64,000 bases of DNA from UBA7672 sp963784415. GTDB taxonomy: Bacteria; Pseudomonadota; Alphaproteobacteria; Caulobacterales; Hyphomonadaceae. Position numbers and translations under genes: made by a program. Positions 47,503-55,343 of the stretch are shown in pieces. Where the stretch lies: assembly GCA_963784415.1 (NCBI GenBank), contig CAWARK010000014.1, positions 558,001 through 622,000 of the forward strand, given 5' to 3'. How positions within the stretch are numbered: position 1 is the stretch's first letter; every line of letters begins with the position of its first letter. The notes beneath the pieces are model-generated. The model saw nothing but the letters and a program-made list of their open reading frames with translations, made no database searches and was not told where the DNA came from.

Positions 47503-49089
47503 ATGTCCGTCGCCGATATTGCGCAAGCTGCAAAAGCCTGGCCTTTCGAACAGGCCCGCGAGCTGAAGGCGCGCATCGACAAGCTGGAGAAGGCCGGGCG
47601 CGCGAAGGATGCGCCGGTCGTGTTCGAGACGGGCTATGGCCCGTCCGGCCTGCCGCACATCGGCACGTTCGGCGAAGTGGTGCGGACGACGATGGTGCGC
47701 CGCGCGTTCGAAGCACTGACGGGCGGCCAGTACAAGACGCGGATGATCTGCGTGTCGGACGACATGGACGGCATGCGCAAGGTGCCGGACACCGTGCCGA
47801 ACCCTGAGAAGCTGCACAGCTTCATGCAGATGCCGCTCACCACCGTGCCTGATCCGTTCGGCACGCATGAGAGCTATGGCGCGCACATGAATGCGCGGCT
47901 GCGCGCTTTCCTCGACAGCTTCGGCTTTCAGTACGAGTTCGCCTCGGCGACGGAGCTCTACAAGTCGGGCCGGTTCGACGCGATGCTGCTGCGCGCCGCC
48001 GAGAAGTACGATGACATCATGAAAGTGATGCTGCCGACGCTGGGCGACGAGCGCCGCGAAACCTATTCGCCCTTCCTGCCGATCTCGCCGACCACCGGCC
48101 GCGTGCTCTACGTGCCGATGAAGGCGGTCGATGCGAAGGCCGGCACCGTGACGTTCGTCGACGAGAACGGCCAGGACACGACGTTGCCGGTCACCGGCGG
48201 CAATGTGAAACTGCAATGGAAGCCGGACTTCGGCATGCGCTGGGCGGCGCTAGGCGTCGACTTCGAGATGTTCGGCAAGGACCACCAGGCCAACGCGCCG
48301 ATCTATTCCAAGATCTGCAAGATCCTCGGCGCCGAACCGCCGCAGCAATTCGTCTACGAGCTGTTTCTCGACGACAAGGGCGAGAAGATCTCCAAGACCA
48401 AGGGCAATGGCATCTCGGTCGAGCAGTGGCTGGCCTATGCGCCGGCTGAAAGCCTGTCGCTGTATCAGTGGCAGAAGCCGAAGACCGCCAAGAAGCTCTT
48501 TTTCGACGTGATCCCGAAGGCGGTCGACGAGTACCTTACCTTCCTCGACGCCTACGCGAAGCAGACGCCGGAACAGCAGCTCGAAAACCCCGCCTGGCAC
48601 ATCCATGGCGGCGCGCCGCCGGCGAAGTCCTCGCCGGTGTCGTTCGCCATGCTGCTGAACCTCGTCTCGGCAGCGAACGCATCGAACAAGGATGTGCTGT
48701 GGGGCTTCATCCGCCGCGAGGCGCCGGACGCCTCGCCTGCAACTGATCCGCTGCTCGATCATCTCGTGGGCTATGCGCTGAAATACTACGCCGACTTCGT
48801 GAAGCCTACGAAGACCTATCGCGCGCCTGATGCGAAGGAGCGTGCCGCGCTGGAAGACCTCGCGACACGTCTCGAGGCTTGGGACGGCGCGATGGATGGC
48901 GAGAGCCTGCAAACGATGGTGTTCGCTGTTGGCACCGAGCACGCATTCGAGCCGCTGCGCGCGTGGTTCACGGCGATCTACGAGGTGTGCCTCGGCCAGT
49001 CGCAGGGGCCGCGGTTCGGCGGGTTCGTTGCGCTCTATGGCGTGAAGGAATCGGCCCAATTGATCCGGGATTCCCTCGCGCGCGGCTAG
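47503..49089 (+). CDS. lysS: Class I lysyl-tRNA synthetase
   Basis: A 528-aa class I LysRS, the archaeal-type enzyme also used by many Alphaproteobacteria. The nucleotide-site HIGH-like motif is GLPHIGTF at about residue 51, and the KMSKS-like motif is EKISKTKGN at about 297. VLYVPMKAVDAKAGTVTF and WKPDFGMRWAALGVDFEMFGKDH are typical of the family. The start has AGGAG at 47492. An essential protein-synthesis gene, intact here. Confidence 0.96.
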   Translation: MSVADIAQAAKAWPFEQARELKARIDKLEKAGRAKDAPVVFETGYGPSGLPHIGTFGEVVRTTMVRRAFEALTGGQYKTRMICVSDDMDGMRKVPDTVPNPEKLHSFMQMPLTTVPDPFGTHESYGAHMNARLRAFLDSFGFQYEFASATELYKSGRFDAMLLRAAEKYDDIMKVMLPTLGDERRETYSPFLPISPTTGRVLYVPMKAVDAKAGTVTFVDENGQDTTLPVTGGNVKLQWKPDFGMRWAALGVDFEMFGKDHQANAPIYSKICKILGAEPPQQFVYELFLDDKGEKISKTKGNGISVEQWLAYAPAESLSLYQWQKPKTAKKLFFDVIPKAVDEYLTFLDAYAKQTPEQQLENPAWHIHGGAPPAKSSPVSFAMLLNLVSAANASNKDVLWGFIRREAPDASPATDPLLDHLVGYALKYYADFVKPTKTYRAPDAKERAALEDLATRLEAWDGAMDGESLQTMVFAVGTEHAFEPLRAWFTAIYEVCLGQSQGPRFGGFVALYGVKESAQLIRDSLARG

Positions 49090-49170
49090 TCCGCTACGGC
49101 AGGCGTGGAAAATCAGACACGGTTCCCGATTTTTCGGGATCGAAGTGCGTTGCTCGCGCGTACTGCGACT

Positions 49171-49386
49171 ATGAACACGATTGAAACCTGCAAGCTCCGC
49201 TACAGCGACCCGCAAGGAACCGACGTTCGGGTGGAACGCATCAGTCGCGTCGAGGCCGATACACGCAAGCAGAAGCTTGAGGAGATGGGCTGGATCGTCA
49301 CGCTGATCGAACCGCTCGCAGCCTCCGGCGAGTGCCTGCGTTCCCGCTTCGGCTCCATGCTCGATCCGAAGCGGATGATGAACTAG
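49171..49386 (+). CDS. Small conserved-looking protein, unknown
   Basis: A 71-aa protein: MNTIETCKLRYSDPQG, then RVEADTRKQKLEEMGWIV, ending DPKRMMN. Charged with alternating helix and strand character, no signal peptide and no membrane segment. It sits 81 bases after lysS on the same strand and could be translated from its mRNA. The family is not recognised. Coding is supported by codon use and by the absence of overlap with other genes, but the evidence is modest. Confidence 0.55.
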   Translation: MNTIETCKLRYSDPQGTDVRVERISRVEADTRKQKLEEMGWIVTLIEPLAASGECLRSRFGSMLDPKRMMN

Positions 49387-49398
49387 AGGCCTTCGCCG

Positions 49399-49806
49399 CT
49401 AGTGAAACGCCAGCACCGAAAAGATCACGGTGGCGAGCAATGACAAACCAGCCAACGGGCTGAGGCTGGCCAGCAGGTTCCCGGCCTGACGTGTGCGTCC
49501 GGCATGCACCATTTCAATGCCGAAGACCGCCAGCACGAATACCGCCGTGAAAGCCAGCTTCATCCAGAACATCGCGCCTGGATAGAACAGCCACGGCTTC
49601 ACGACGAGCAGGCCGATCCCGCTCGGAACCATCAGCACGGCGCCGAAGCTGGCCAGCCGCGCATAGATCCGCCCCGGACTGCGCTTGGCCGAAGCCTTGC
49701 CCCGCGCAGCCGGCCTCGCCGACGCGAGCGAAGCGAGTGCGCCGACAACGCCGCTCGCTGCGAGCATCAGCCCGACAAAGTGGAGAATCAGCAGCCCATC
49801 CGCCAT
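49399..49806 (-). CDS. Four-helix membrane protein, unknown
   Basis: A 135-aa protein with four hydrophobic segments: LLILHFVGLMLAASGVVGAL, ARLASFGAVLMVPSGIGLLV, WMKLAFTAVFVLAVFGIEMV and AGLSLLATVIFSVLAF. The LHFVGLMLAASG start, with a histidine in the first helix, and a second His near EMVHAG recall small membrane proteins related to DUF2269/CopD-like families, possibly haem-linked. This is only a resemblance. It runs tail-to-tail with the small gene upstream. Confidence 0.68.
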   Translation of the reverse strand: MADGLLILHFVGLMLAASGVVGALASLASARPAARGKASAKRSPGRIYARLASFGAVLMVPSGIGLLVVKPWLFYPGAMFWMKLAFTAVFVLAVFGIEMVHAGRTRQAGNLLASLSPLAGLSLLATVIFSVLAFH

Positions 49807-49845
49807 GCGTCGGGCATAAGCGCCGCCGCGTTGACGGGCAATTGG

Positions 49846-50203
49846 TCAGTCCTCAAGCACGGCGGCGACCGCCACCAGCTCGATCAGGTCGTCGCCTTCC
49901 AGCGTCGCGCCGATGCACGCCCGCTGCGGCGGGTTGCCGATATCGACCCATGCATCCCACGCGCGGTTCATGTCCGGCCTTGCGGGCCATGTCGGTGATG
50001 TAGACGGTTACGGTCAGCAGCCGGCTCTTGTGTGACCCCGCCTCCGCCAGATGCAGGTCGAGCTGTTCCAGCGCGGCATGCGCCTGCTCCTCCATCGACG
50101 CCGATTTCACCGGAGAGGTCGCCACCGTATAGACGCGCCCGTCATGCACCACGGCGCGGGCGCGGGTGGCGCCTGGGCGAGCGAAACGGTTGATGTCGCT
50201 CAC
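49846..50203 (-). CDS. RidA-family protein (one +1 frameshift)
   Basis: About 118 aa. Family segments: RARAVVHDGRVYTVA near the start, QAHAALEQLDLHLAEAGSHKSRLLTVTVYITDM, then after the shift NPPQRACIGATLEG with the conserved arginine of the RidA active site. An extra G at about 49980 breaks the frame (MARK-G-PDMNRAW). RidA proteins hydrolyse reactive imine/enamine intermediates; this subgroup is less well defined. The GTG start (50203) lies next to the lipoprotein stop. Confidence 0.83.
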
Positions 50204-50204
50204 G

Positions 50205-50636
50205 TCAGGTCCGCATCGGGCAGCGGATCAGGTCCACTGATTCCGAGTCGTTGATCGTCACGCGCATCTGTTGCTTGTTCGGATTGACCCGGAAGAACAC
50301 GAAATCATGGCTCTGCTTGCCATCGGCAAGGCAGCGCGCGCTGGCGGACCAGCCCTGTTCCGCGTCGTCGCCCGAGGCAAATATCCGTTCGAAGACGCAG
50401 AAGCGCTCACGCTTCATGCCCATGCGGTTTTCCTCGATCGTCCAGACTTCCCGCTGGTTGTTGCAGCCATCGGAATTCCGGGCCCATTCGCCCGCATAAG
50501 CGCGGTCTTTCGCCGCGTCGGCGCGGAAGGCATTGCTGTCGCTGTCCGGCATCTCGGCGGCGGGGTCGGATTTATCCGACGGCGCCTCGCAGGCTCCGGC
50601 GAGCGCCAGCAGGGCGATGCAGACCAGGCCACGCAC
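50205..50636 (-). CDS. Small lipoprotein of unknown function
   Basis: A 143-aa exported protein. The signal peptide ends in a lipobox-like LAGAC, followed by a low-complexity Asp/Ser/Pro linker. The mature domain carries four cysteines (SDGCNNQ, ERFCVFE, SARCLAD, IRCPM) that could form two disulfides. The middle REVWTIEENRMGMKRE suggests a small beta-barrel. It is immediately upstream of ridA on the same strand. No family recognised. Confidence 0.65.
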   Translation of the reverse strand: MRGLVCIALLALAGACEAPSDKSDPAAEMPDSDSNAFRADAAKDRAYAGEWARNSDGCNNQREVWTIEENRMGMKRERFCVFERIFASGDDAEQGWSASARCLADGKQSHDFVFFRVNPNKQQMRVTINDSESVDLIRCPMRT

Positions 50637-50738
50637 GTGAAACGCTCCTCGATACAGCCAAGTTACGGCCTCAGTTTGGACCGTTGCGCAAGTAGGCAGG
50701 GGGGCGCATCATGCAATTTCCAGACGCAAAGGACCTGC

Positions 50739-51524
50739 ATGCGCCGTTTTAGCAGCGCATTCGGACTTCTACCCGCCGCGCTTGCCGCGTCCCTTTTGCT
50801 CGCCCTCCCGGCCCACGCTCATCCGACATCACCTGAACTCGCGGGGAAATTCGCGCGAGGCGAGTATCTGACGGCCGCTGCGGACGCAGAGACGGCCGCC
50901 GGCGCCGACGACCTCGCGTTCGCGGCAAGGGCGCTGCTGGCGCACTGCATGACAGGAAATTCAGAACCCGAAATGGCCATCGTCGACCGCGCCGCGCGCG
51001 ACGCAGAGGCGGCGCTGAAGGAGGAACCTGGCCACGAGGAGGCGCAGCTGCAGCTGGCCATCGCCCTTTCCCTCAAGAGCCGCGACATGGATGCGATGGC
51101 GGCGTGGACCGCGGGCTATGGCGAGCGTGGCAAGAAGCTGGCCGAGGAGGTCCTCCGGTCTGATCCGCGCAATTTTTACGCGCACGGATTTCTGGCGGTG
51201 TGGAATATCGAGGTCGAACGGCGCGGCGGTTCCATGGGCTCATGGATGATGGGGGCCAGCCTCGATGATGCGCGGAAGCACTATGACGCCGCCCGCCTGC
51301 TCGCGCCCGATGATGTCGGCGTGCACTGGCAATACGCCCGCGCGCTCGCGGCTCTGGATCTGAAACGCTATCAGGGCGAGGTGAAAGCCGCGTTGGAGCG
51401 TGCTGCGTCGGCATCGGCCTCCGATCACATCGAGGAAGTGATGCAGACGCGCGCGGAGCAGTTGCTGACCGCGCTCGATGGCAATCAGGACGCCGCCCAG
51501 AAGCTCGCGCGGACAATGCTGTGA
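50739..51524 (+). CDS. Periplasmic TPR-like protein
   Basis: A 261-aa protein. The signal peptide ends LALPAHAH. The body is helical with repeated helix pairs: DAEAALKEEPGHEEAQLQLAIAL, LAEEVLRSDPRNFYAHGFLAV and DARKHYDAARLLAPDDVGVHW, a TPR-like pattern for protein-protein contact. A Gly/Met stretch (GGSMGSWMMGASL) interrupts the repeats. Its stop overlaps the next gene's GTG start. Partner unknown. Confidence 0.75.
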   Translation: MRRFSSAFGLLPAALAASLLLALPAHAHPTSPELAGKFARGEYLTAAADAETAAGADDLAFAARALLAHCMTGNSEPEMAIVDRAARDAEAALKEEPGHEEAQLQLAIALSLKSRDMDAMAAWTAGYGERGKKLAEEVLRSDPRNFYAHGFLAVWNIEVERRGGSMGSWMMGASLDDARKHYDAARLLAPDDVGVHWQYARALAALDLKRYQGEVKAALERAASASASDHIEEVMQTRAEQLLTALDGNQDAAQKLARTML

Positions 51525-51778
51525 ACAGCGCAGAAGCGCGAGACCTGTTCACGCAGGTGCAGGCGATCCTGCACGCTGACTGGGATCCCATCGGCTGCGG
51601 CGTGCCGCTGGATGAATACGACAGCTATGCGTGGCCGGTCGTGCGCATGCTGCAGCAAGGCGCTGGGCGAGAGGCGATCGCGCGCCACCTCCGCTGGGCT
51701 TCGGACGAGCAGATGCAATGCCCTGTGCCGGAAGAGCGGCTGCTCGCCGTTGTCGAACGTCTGATGACGCTAGGCTGA
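51521..51778 (+). CDS. Small protein with DPIGxGVPxDEYDSY motif
   Basis: An 85-aa protein from GTG 51521, overlapping the stop of the TPR-like gene. The motif WDPIGCGVPLDEYDSYAWPVVRML is typical of a widespread uncharacterised family of small soluble proteins, often encoded near toxins or in accessory regions. The rest is helical (IARHLRWASDEQM). No catalytic residues are evident. Confidence 0.68.
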   Translation: MNSAEARDLFTQVQAILHADWDPIGCGVPLDEYDSYAWPVVRMLQQGAGREAIARHLRWASDEQMQCPVPEERLLAVVERLMTLG

Positions 51779-51786
51779 CGCCCGAC

Positions 51787-52519
51787 CTACTGCGGCGGAG
51801 CGGGCGTGCCCGGGTCTTTCCATGCCGGTCCGCTGAGCTCGGTTTCGATCTCGAACGTCACGTCATCGCCAACGCCCATGGTCGATGGCGGAACCGGGAT
51901 GCCGAGGGAGACGCCGAAGTCCGAACGCTTCAGACGTCCCGTGGGCCGAGAAGCCGATGCGCGCGTGCGGGTCCTGCGGGTGGCCGCCATAACCGCCGTT
52001 AAAGGTGACATGCAGCGTCACCGGCTTGGTCACGCCCTTGAGCGTGAGATTACCCGCGACGTCGGCCGTGGCCGGCCCTGTCTTGGTCACGCCGGTGGAT
52101 TCAAATTTCATCTGCGGCGTGGTCTTCTTGTCGAGCCATGGCGCGCTAAGCAGCTCGTCCACAAAACCCTTCGGCGGCGACGGCAGGGTCAACGAGGCGA
52201 GATCGATTGTGGCGATGACTTTCGCGGTCTCAGGCGCGGCCGGGTCCAGCGTCAGCTCTGTCTTCATGCCGCTGAAGCTCGCTGTGTAGTGGGAGAAGCC
52301 GAGGTGATTGACGTGAAAGACCAGCATCGAGTGCGACGGGTCGGTCGTGTAGACGCCTGCCGGCAGCTGCGAGACGTCCGGCGCCGGCGCAACGGGTTCG
52401 GCGGGGGTGACGACTTCGGGCGCGGTGGGCTTGGCCGGCGCTGGCGCGCTGGGTGAGCATGCGGTGAATGCGAGCGTTGCCAACGCGATGACGGAAACGG
52501 CTTCGGACGGGTATTTCAT
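51787..52519 (-). CDS. YceI-like lipocalin-fold lipoprotein (one +1 frameshift)
   Basis: About 243 aa. The signal peptide ends near LAFTACSPS and is followed by a Pro/Ala linker (to residue 50). The YceI domain starts AGVYTTDPSHSMLVFHVNHLGFS, then LTLPSPPKGF, ADVAGNLTLKGVTKPVTLHV and GFSAHG. YceI proteins bind polyprenoid or other amphiphilic molecules in a lipocalin-like barrel. A +1 shift near 51945 separates GFSAHG from the C-terminal LKRSDFGVSLGIP, which restores the family ending. Confidence 0.85.
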
Positions 52520-52725
52520 GATCGTCTCCAACTTTGCGTGCGGCTTGGCCAAGACGTGCCAAACCTGCGCTCCTGTATCAAGAACGATCTAGCGCGCCGC
52601 ATTCCGACACCCAGTTTGAAAAATCGTAACGTGATTGGCGACTGCAAAGGGTCTGCGGAACGGTCTTGCGCTGTGCACGGGAAATGACTTTCCTGTCACA
52701 GGCCCCTCTGGCGTGACGACATCAC

Positions 52726-53055
52726 ATGCGCACTGTTCTGCTCTCCTGTCTTGCGCTCGGCGCGATTGGTTGCGCGCCGCCCGAAAAACCGGCCGCACAA
52801 GTGGTCGGTCCGGAATACACGTACACCTGCGCCGGTGCGAAAACCTTCCACGTCGGCTTCGATGAGGGTTTCACCTACGCGGTCGTGAGAACAGACAAGG
52901 CGACGTATCAAGTGCCTGCCGCGATCGCGGCTTCAGGCTCGCGCTACAGCGACGAGAAGGTCGAGTTCTGGGAGCATCATGGCGAGGCCATGCTGAATGG
53001 CGTGCCCGGCGAGACCTTCACCGACTGCAAGCAGACGGATCCGCCAGAAGGTTGA
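52726..53055 (+). CDS. MliC-like lysozyme inhibitor lipoprotein
   Basis: A 109-aa exported protein. The signal peptide ends LGAIGC, compatible with lipidation. The domain pattern fits MliC/PliC inhibitors of C-type lysozyme: YTYTCAGAKTFHVGF at the start, QVPAAIAASGSRYSDEKVEFWEHHGEAML in the middle (SGxRY plus a Trp strand), and a closing cysteine in TFTDCKQ that pairs with the first. Such proteins protect peptidoglycan from host or rival lysozyme. Assignment rests on the motif pattern only. Confidence 0.7.
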   Translation: MRTVLLSCLALGAIGCAPPEKPAAQVVGPEYTYTCAGAKTFHVGFDEGFTYAVVRTDKATYQVPAAIAASGSRYSDEKVEFWEHHGEAMLNGVPGETFTDCKQTDPPEG

Positions 53056-53078
53056 TCAAGGGGGCTGACAAAGAAAAA

Positions 53079-53096
53079 CCCCGGCCGAAGCCGGGG
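53079..53096 (-). terminator. Intrinsic terminator of the 53128-53524 gene
   Basis: CCCCGGC-CGAA-GCCGGGG, a 7-bp GC stem with a stable four-base loop. On the minus strand it is followed by TTTTTC. It lies about 30 bases after the stop of the minus-strand membrane-protein gene. Confidence 0.8.
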
Positions 53097-53127
53097 TAGT
53101 TGTCGAGAGAGAGCCGAGTCAGAAGCA

Positions 53128-53524
53128 TCAGGCCATGGCGCGCCCCGAGCGGCGAAGCGCAGTGAACTGCAGCTCGCCAAACAGGAACACCATCGCCGCC
53201 TGAGCACATACGAACACCTTGCCGATCAGGGTCGGCGCGAACACCGGGCCGAAGGCGACGAACAGGCTGGCGGCGACCCAGGCGAAATTGATCGCGATGA
53301 TCGCCGCCACGACACCGGCCGGCGCAGCGTTTGCCCGGATCACCATCACCAGCGTTGCGACGAACGGGATCAGGGCAACCCCGGACCAGAACAGCAGCGC
53401 GGATGGCAGGCCGAGCAAGTCGTGCGTCAGGTCCGCGCCGCCGATGAAGGCGAGCCCGGCCAGCGCCGCTGATCGTGGCGTCGACCATCAGAATTTTGCG
53501 GAGGAAGGGAGAGATCATCGTCAT
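53128..53524 (-). CDS. Four-helix membrane protein, divergent from regulator (one +1 frameshift)
   Basis: About 131 aa. MTMISPFLRKILMVDATISG begins the protein; after one extra base near 53470 the frame continues with helices LGLPSALLFWSGVALIPFVATLVMVI, GVVAAIIAINFAWVAASLFVAF and LIGKVFVCAQAAMVFLFGELQF. No known domain. It is divergently transcribed from the XRE-type regulator at 53638 with a 113-bp gap, and is therefore a likely target of that regulator. It ends at a good terminator. Confidence 0.7.
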
Positions 53525-53637
53525 GTTGGCTCCTGTGTTGGGCGGTTTGATGGGGTCACCATGAATCGATGAACGGGGGCTGGCGATTACGTCAGAGGTA
53601 ATGGAAGTGCGGAAGCGCCGGGGCTATTCATTGCGGC

Positions 53638-54456
53638 ATGGAACAGCAAACCCTCTCCGCATCGCCCTCGGGTCAACAGCGCGTGGGCGATCTCATCAAA
53701 GACTGGCGCGCCCGGCGGCGCATGAGCCAGCTCGATCTCGCGCTGGAGGCAGGCGTCTCGCAGCGCCATCTCAGCTTTGTCGAAAGCGGCCGCGCTGCGC
53801 CCTCGCGCGACATGGTCGAGATGCTGTGCGAACACCTCGACCTGCCCCTGCGCGAGCGGAATGTCGTGCTGCTGTCGGCCGGTTTTGCGCCAGCGTTTGC
53901 CGAGCGCAAGCTGTCCGATCCTTCCATGGCGGCAGCGCGCGGCGCGGTGGAGCTGGTGTTGAAGGGGCATGAACCTAACCCGGCCTTTGCTGTCGATCGC
54001 TGGTGGCATCTCGTGCTCGCGAACGCGTCTGTGGGGCCGTTGCTATCGCTGGTTGAGGACAAGTCATTGCTGGAAGGCCAGCCGAACGTGCTGCGCCTGT
54101 CGATGCATCCGCGCGGGCTGGCGAAGAGCATCGTCAATCTCGGGCAGTGGAAAGCGCATGTGCTGTGGCGGCTGGGCCAGCAGATCGACGCAACGCACGA
54201 CTCAAAACTGATCGCGCTGGAGAAGGAGCTGGCGGGCTATCCCGCGCCGCCCACGCCGCGCCGGGACCGCAACGAGGCAGACGCAATCGCGATCCCGTTC
54301 GAGCTGCGCATCGGCGATCGCGTTCTGTCTTTCATCTCGACCATCACGATCTTCGGGACGCCTGCCGACGTGACCTTATCGGAGCTGGCGGTGGAGGCAT
54401 TCTTCCCGGCGAACCCGGAAACGGCGGAGGTGATGCGCGCAATGGCAGGCGGATAA
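53638..54456 (+). CDS. XRE-family regulator with MmyB-like ligand domain
   Basis: A 272-aa transcription regulator. A HTH_3 domain lies at about 15-75 (LIKDWRARRRMSQLDLALEAGVSQRHLSFVESG). The C-terminal region resembles the MmyB-like ligand-binding domain (WWHLVLANASVGPLL, VLRLSMHPRGLAKSIVNLGQW, LSFISTITIFGTPADVTLSEL). Such regulators usually control an adjacent divergent gene in response to a fatty-acid or hydrophobic ligand. Here the divergent gene encodes a small membrane protein. Confidence 0.87.
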   Translation: MEQQTLSASPSGQQRVGDLIKDWRARRRMSQLDLALEAGVSQRHLSFVESGRAAPSRDMVEMLCEHLDLPLRERNVVLLSAGFAPAFAERKLSDPSMAAARGAVELVLKGHEPNPAFAVDRWWHLVLANASVGPLLSLVEDKSLLEGQPNVLRLSMHPRGLAKSIVNLGQWKAHVLWRLGQQIDATHDSKLIALEKELAGYPAPPTPRRDRNEADAIAIPFELRIGDRVLSFISTITIFGTPADVTLSELAVEAFFPANPETAEVMRAMAGG

Positions 54457-54459
54457 TGC

Positions 54460-55077
54460 CTACTGGCTGACCCACAGGATGCGCGCGATCCACGCGAGGT
54501 CGACACGCGCCAGTTCGCGTGGGCTATAATCCGCATTGATCGAGATCAGCTCGATCATCCGTTCCGTCTGCCGGCCGAGCAGTTTGGCGAGCACCTCGCC
54601 GTCCTTGGTGCGGACAACGACACGATCGCCACGGCGGATGTCTGCGCCGGGCGCCACGATGATGCGGTCGCCACGGCGATAGACCGGCTCCATCGAGTCG
54701 CCTGTGATCTCCAGCGCGTAGACATTCTCGGTCTCGAGGCCGGGGAAGCGCACCTCGTCCCAGCCCTGGCCGGTCGGGAAACCGGCATCATCGAAATAGC
54801 CCTCGCTGCCGGCCTTGGCGAAGCCCAACAGCGGCGCGGTGTGCCCCTGCCGGCCCTCGGCCAGCGCAGCGAAATCCTCCAGCGAGGAGTTCATCGCCTG
54901 CAGCACTTTGGACAGGCTCTCCGTCGACAGCCAGCGTGGCGAGCCATCCGCGTTCGTGCGCTTGGATTTGTTGAAAGCCGTGGGGTCGAGACCCGCACGC
55001 CGGGCAAGGCCGGAGGCGGACAGGCCATTGCGTTCGGCCAGCGAGTCGACGGCTTTCCAGATGTCGGTGTGGCGCAT
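54460..55077 (-). CDS. S24-type repressor with HTH domain (CI/LexA-like)
   Basis: A 205-aa two-domain regulator. The N-terminal HTH (about 3-60: WKAVDSLAERNGLSASGLARRAGLDPTAFNKSKR) precedes an S24 peptidase-like domain with the serine in ITGDSMEPVYRRGDRI and the lysine in DGEVLAKLLGR. That Ser-Lys pair enables RecA-stimulated or damage-linked self-cleavage in relatives. No phage genes are nearby, so it is probably a chromosomal regulator. A paired TAGGACA site just upstream of the start suggests autoregulation. Confidence 0.87.
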   Translation of the reverse strand: MRHTDIWKAVDSLAERNGLSASGLARRAGLDPTAFNKSKRTNADGSPRWLSTESLSKVLQAMNSSLEDFAALAEGRQGHTAPLLGFAKAGSEGYFDDAGFPTGQGWDEVRFPGLETENVYALEITGDSMEPVYRRGDRIIVAPGADIRRGDRVVVRTKDGEVLAKLLGRQTERMIELISINADYSPRELARVDLAWIARILWVSQ

Positions 55078-55090
55078 GAGCGATTCCAGC

Positions 55091-55129
55091 TCCTAGGACA
55101 GAATGCCTTTATATAGGACAATAATCCTA
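55091..55129. promoter_or_regulatory. Candidate operators of the S24 regulator
   Basis: Two TAGGACA sequences (55094-55100 and 55114-55120) spaced exactly 20 bp, about two helical turns. The first sits within the palindrome TCCTAGGA, the second within TAGGACAATAATCCTA. The sites lie 14-52 bases upstream of the regulator ATG (55077), the expected place for a dimeric repressor controlling its own gene. Found by eye, not tested. Confidence 0.6.
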
Positions 55130-55343
55130 CGCGCAATCCTCCGGGAATGGGCGCCAGCGCCCCAAATTTTGTCTCCACCGGGATATTCGAGGATGCTATC
55201 TATCTGAAAGATAGGTTGTTTTGGTCAAAGGAGGGGTGAGAGAGGCCACCGGCCCCGTTGAATGACGCGGGCAAGTAGAGCAAAACTCTCCTCCTCCGGA
55301 CCTGACCCGGGCCAGTCGCACGGCCGTCCTGGCCGCGGAGTCC

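Noticed and set aside
54460..55077. Prophage repressor marking an integrated phage
   Set aside because: No structural, integrase or lysis genes around it; the neighbours are ordinary chromosomal genes.
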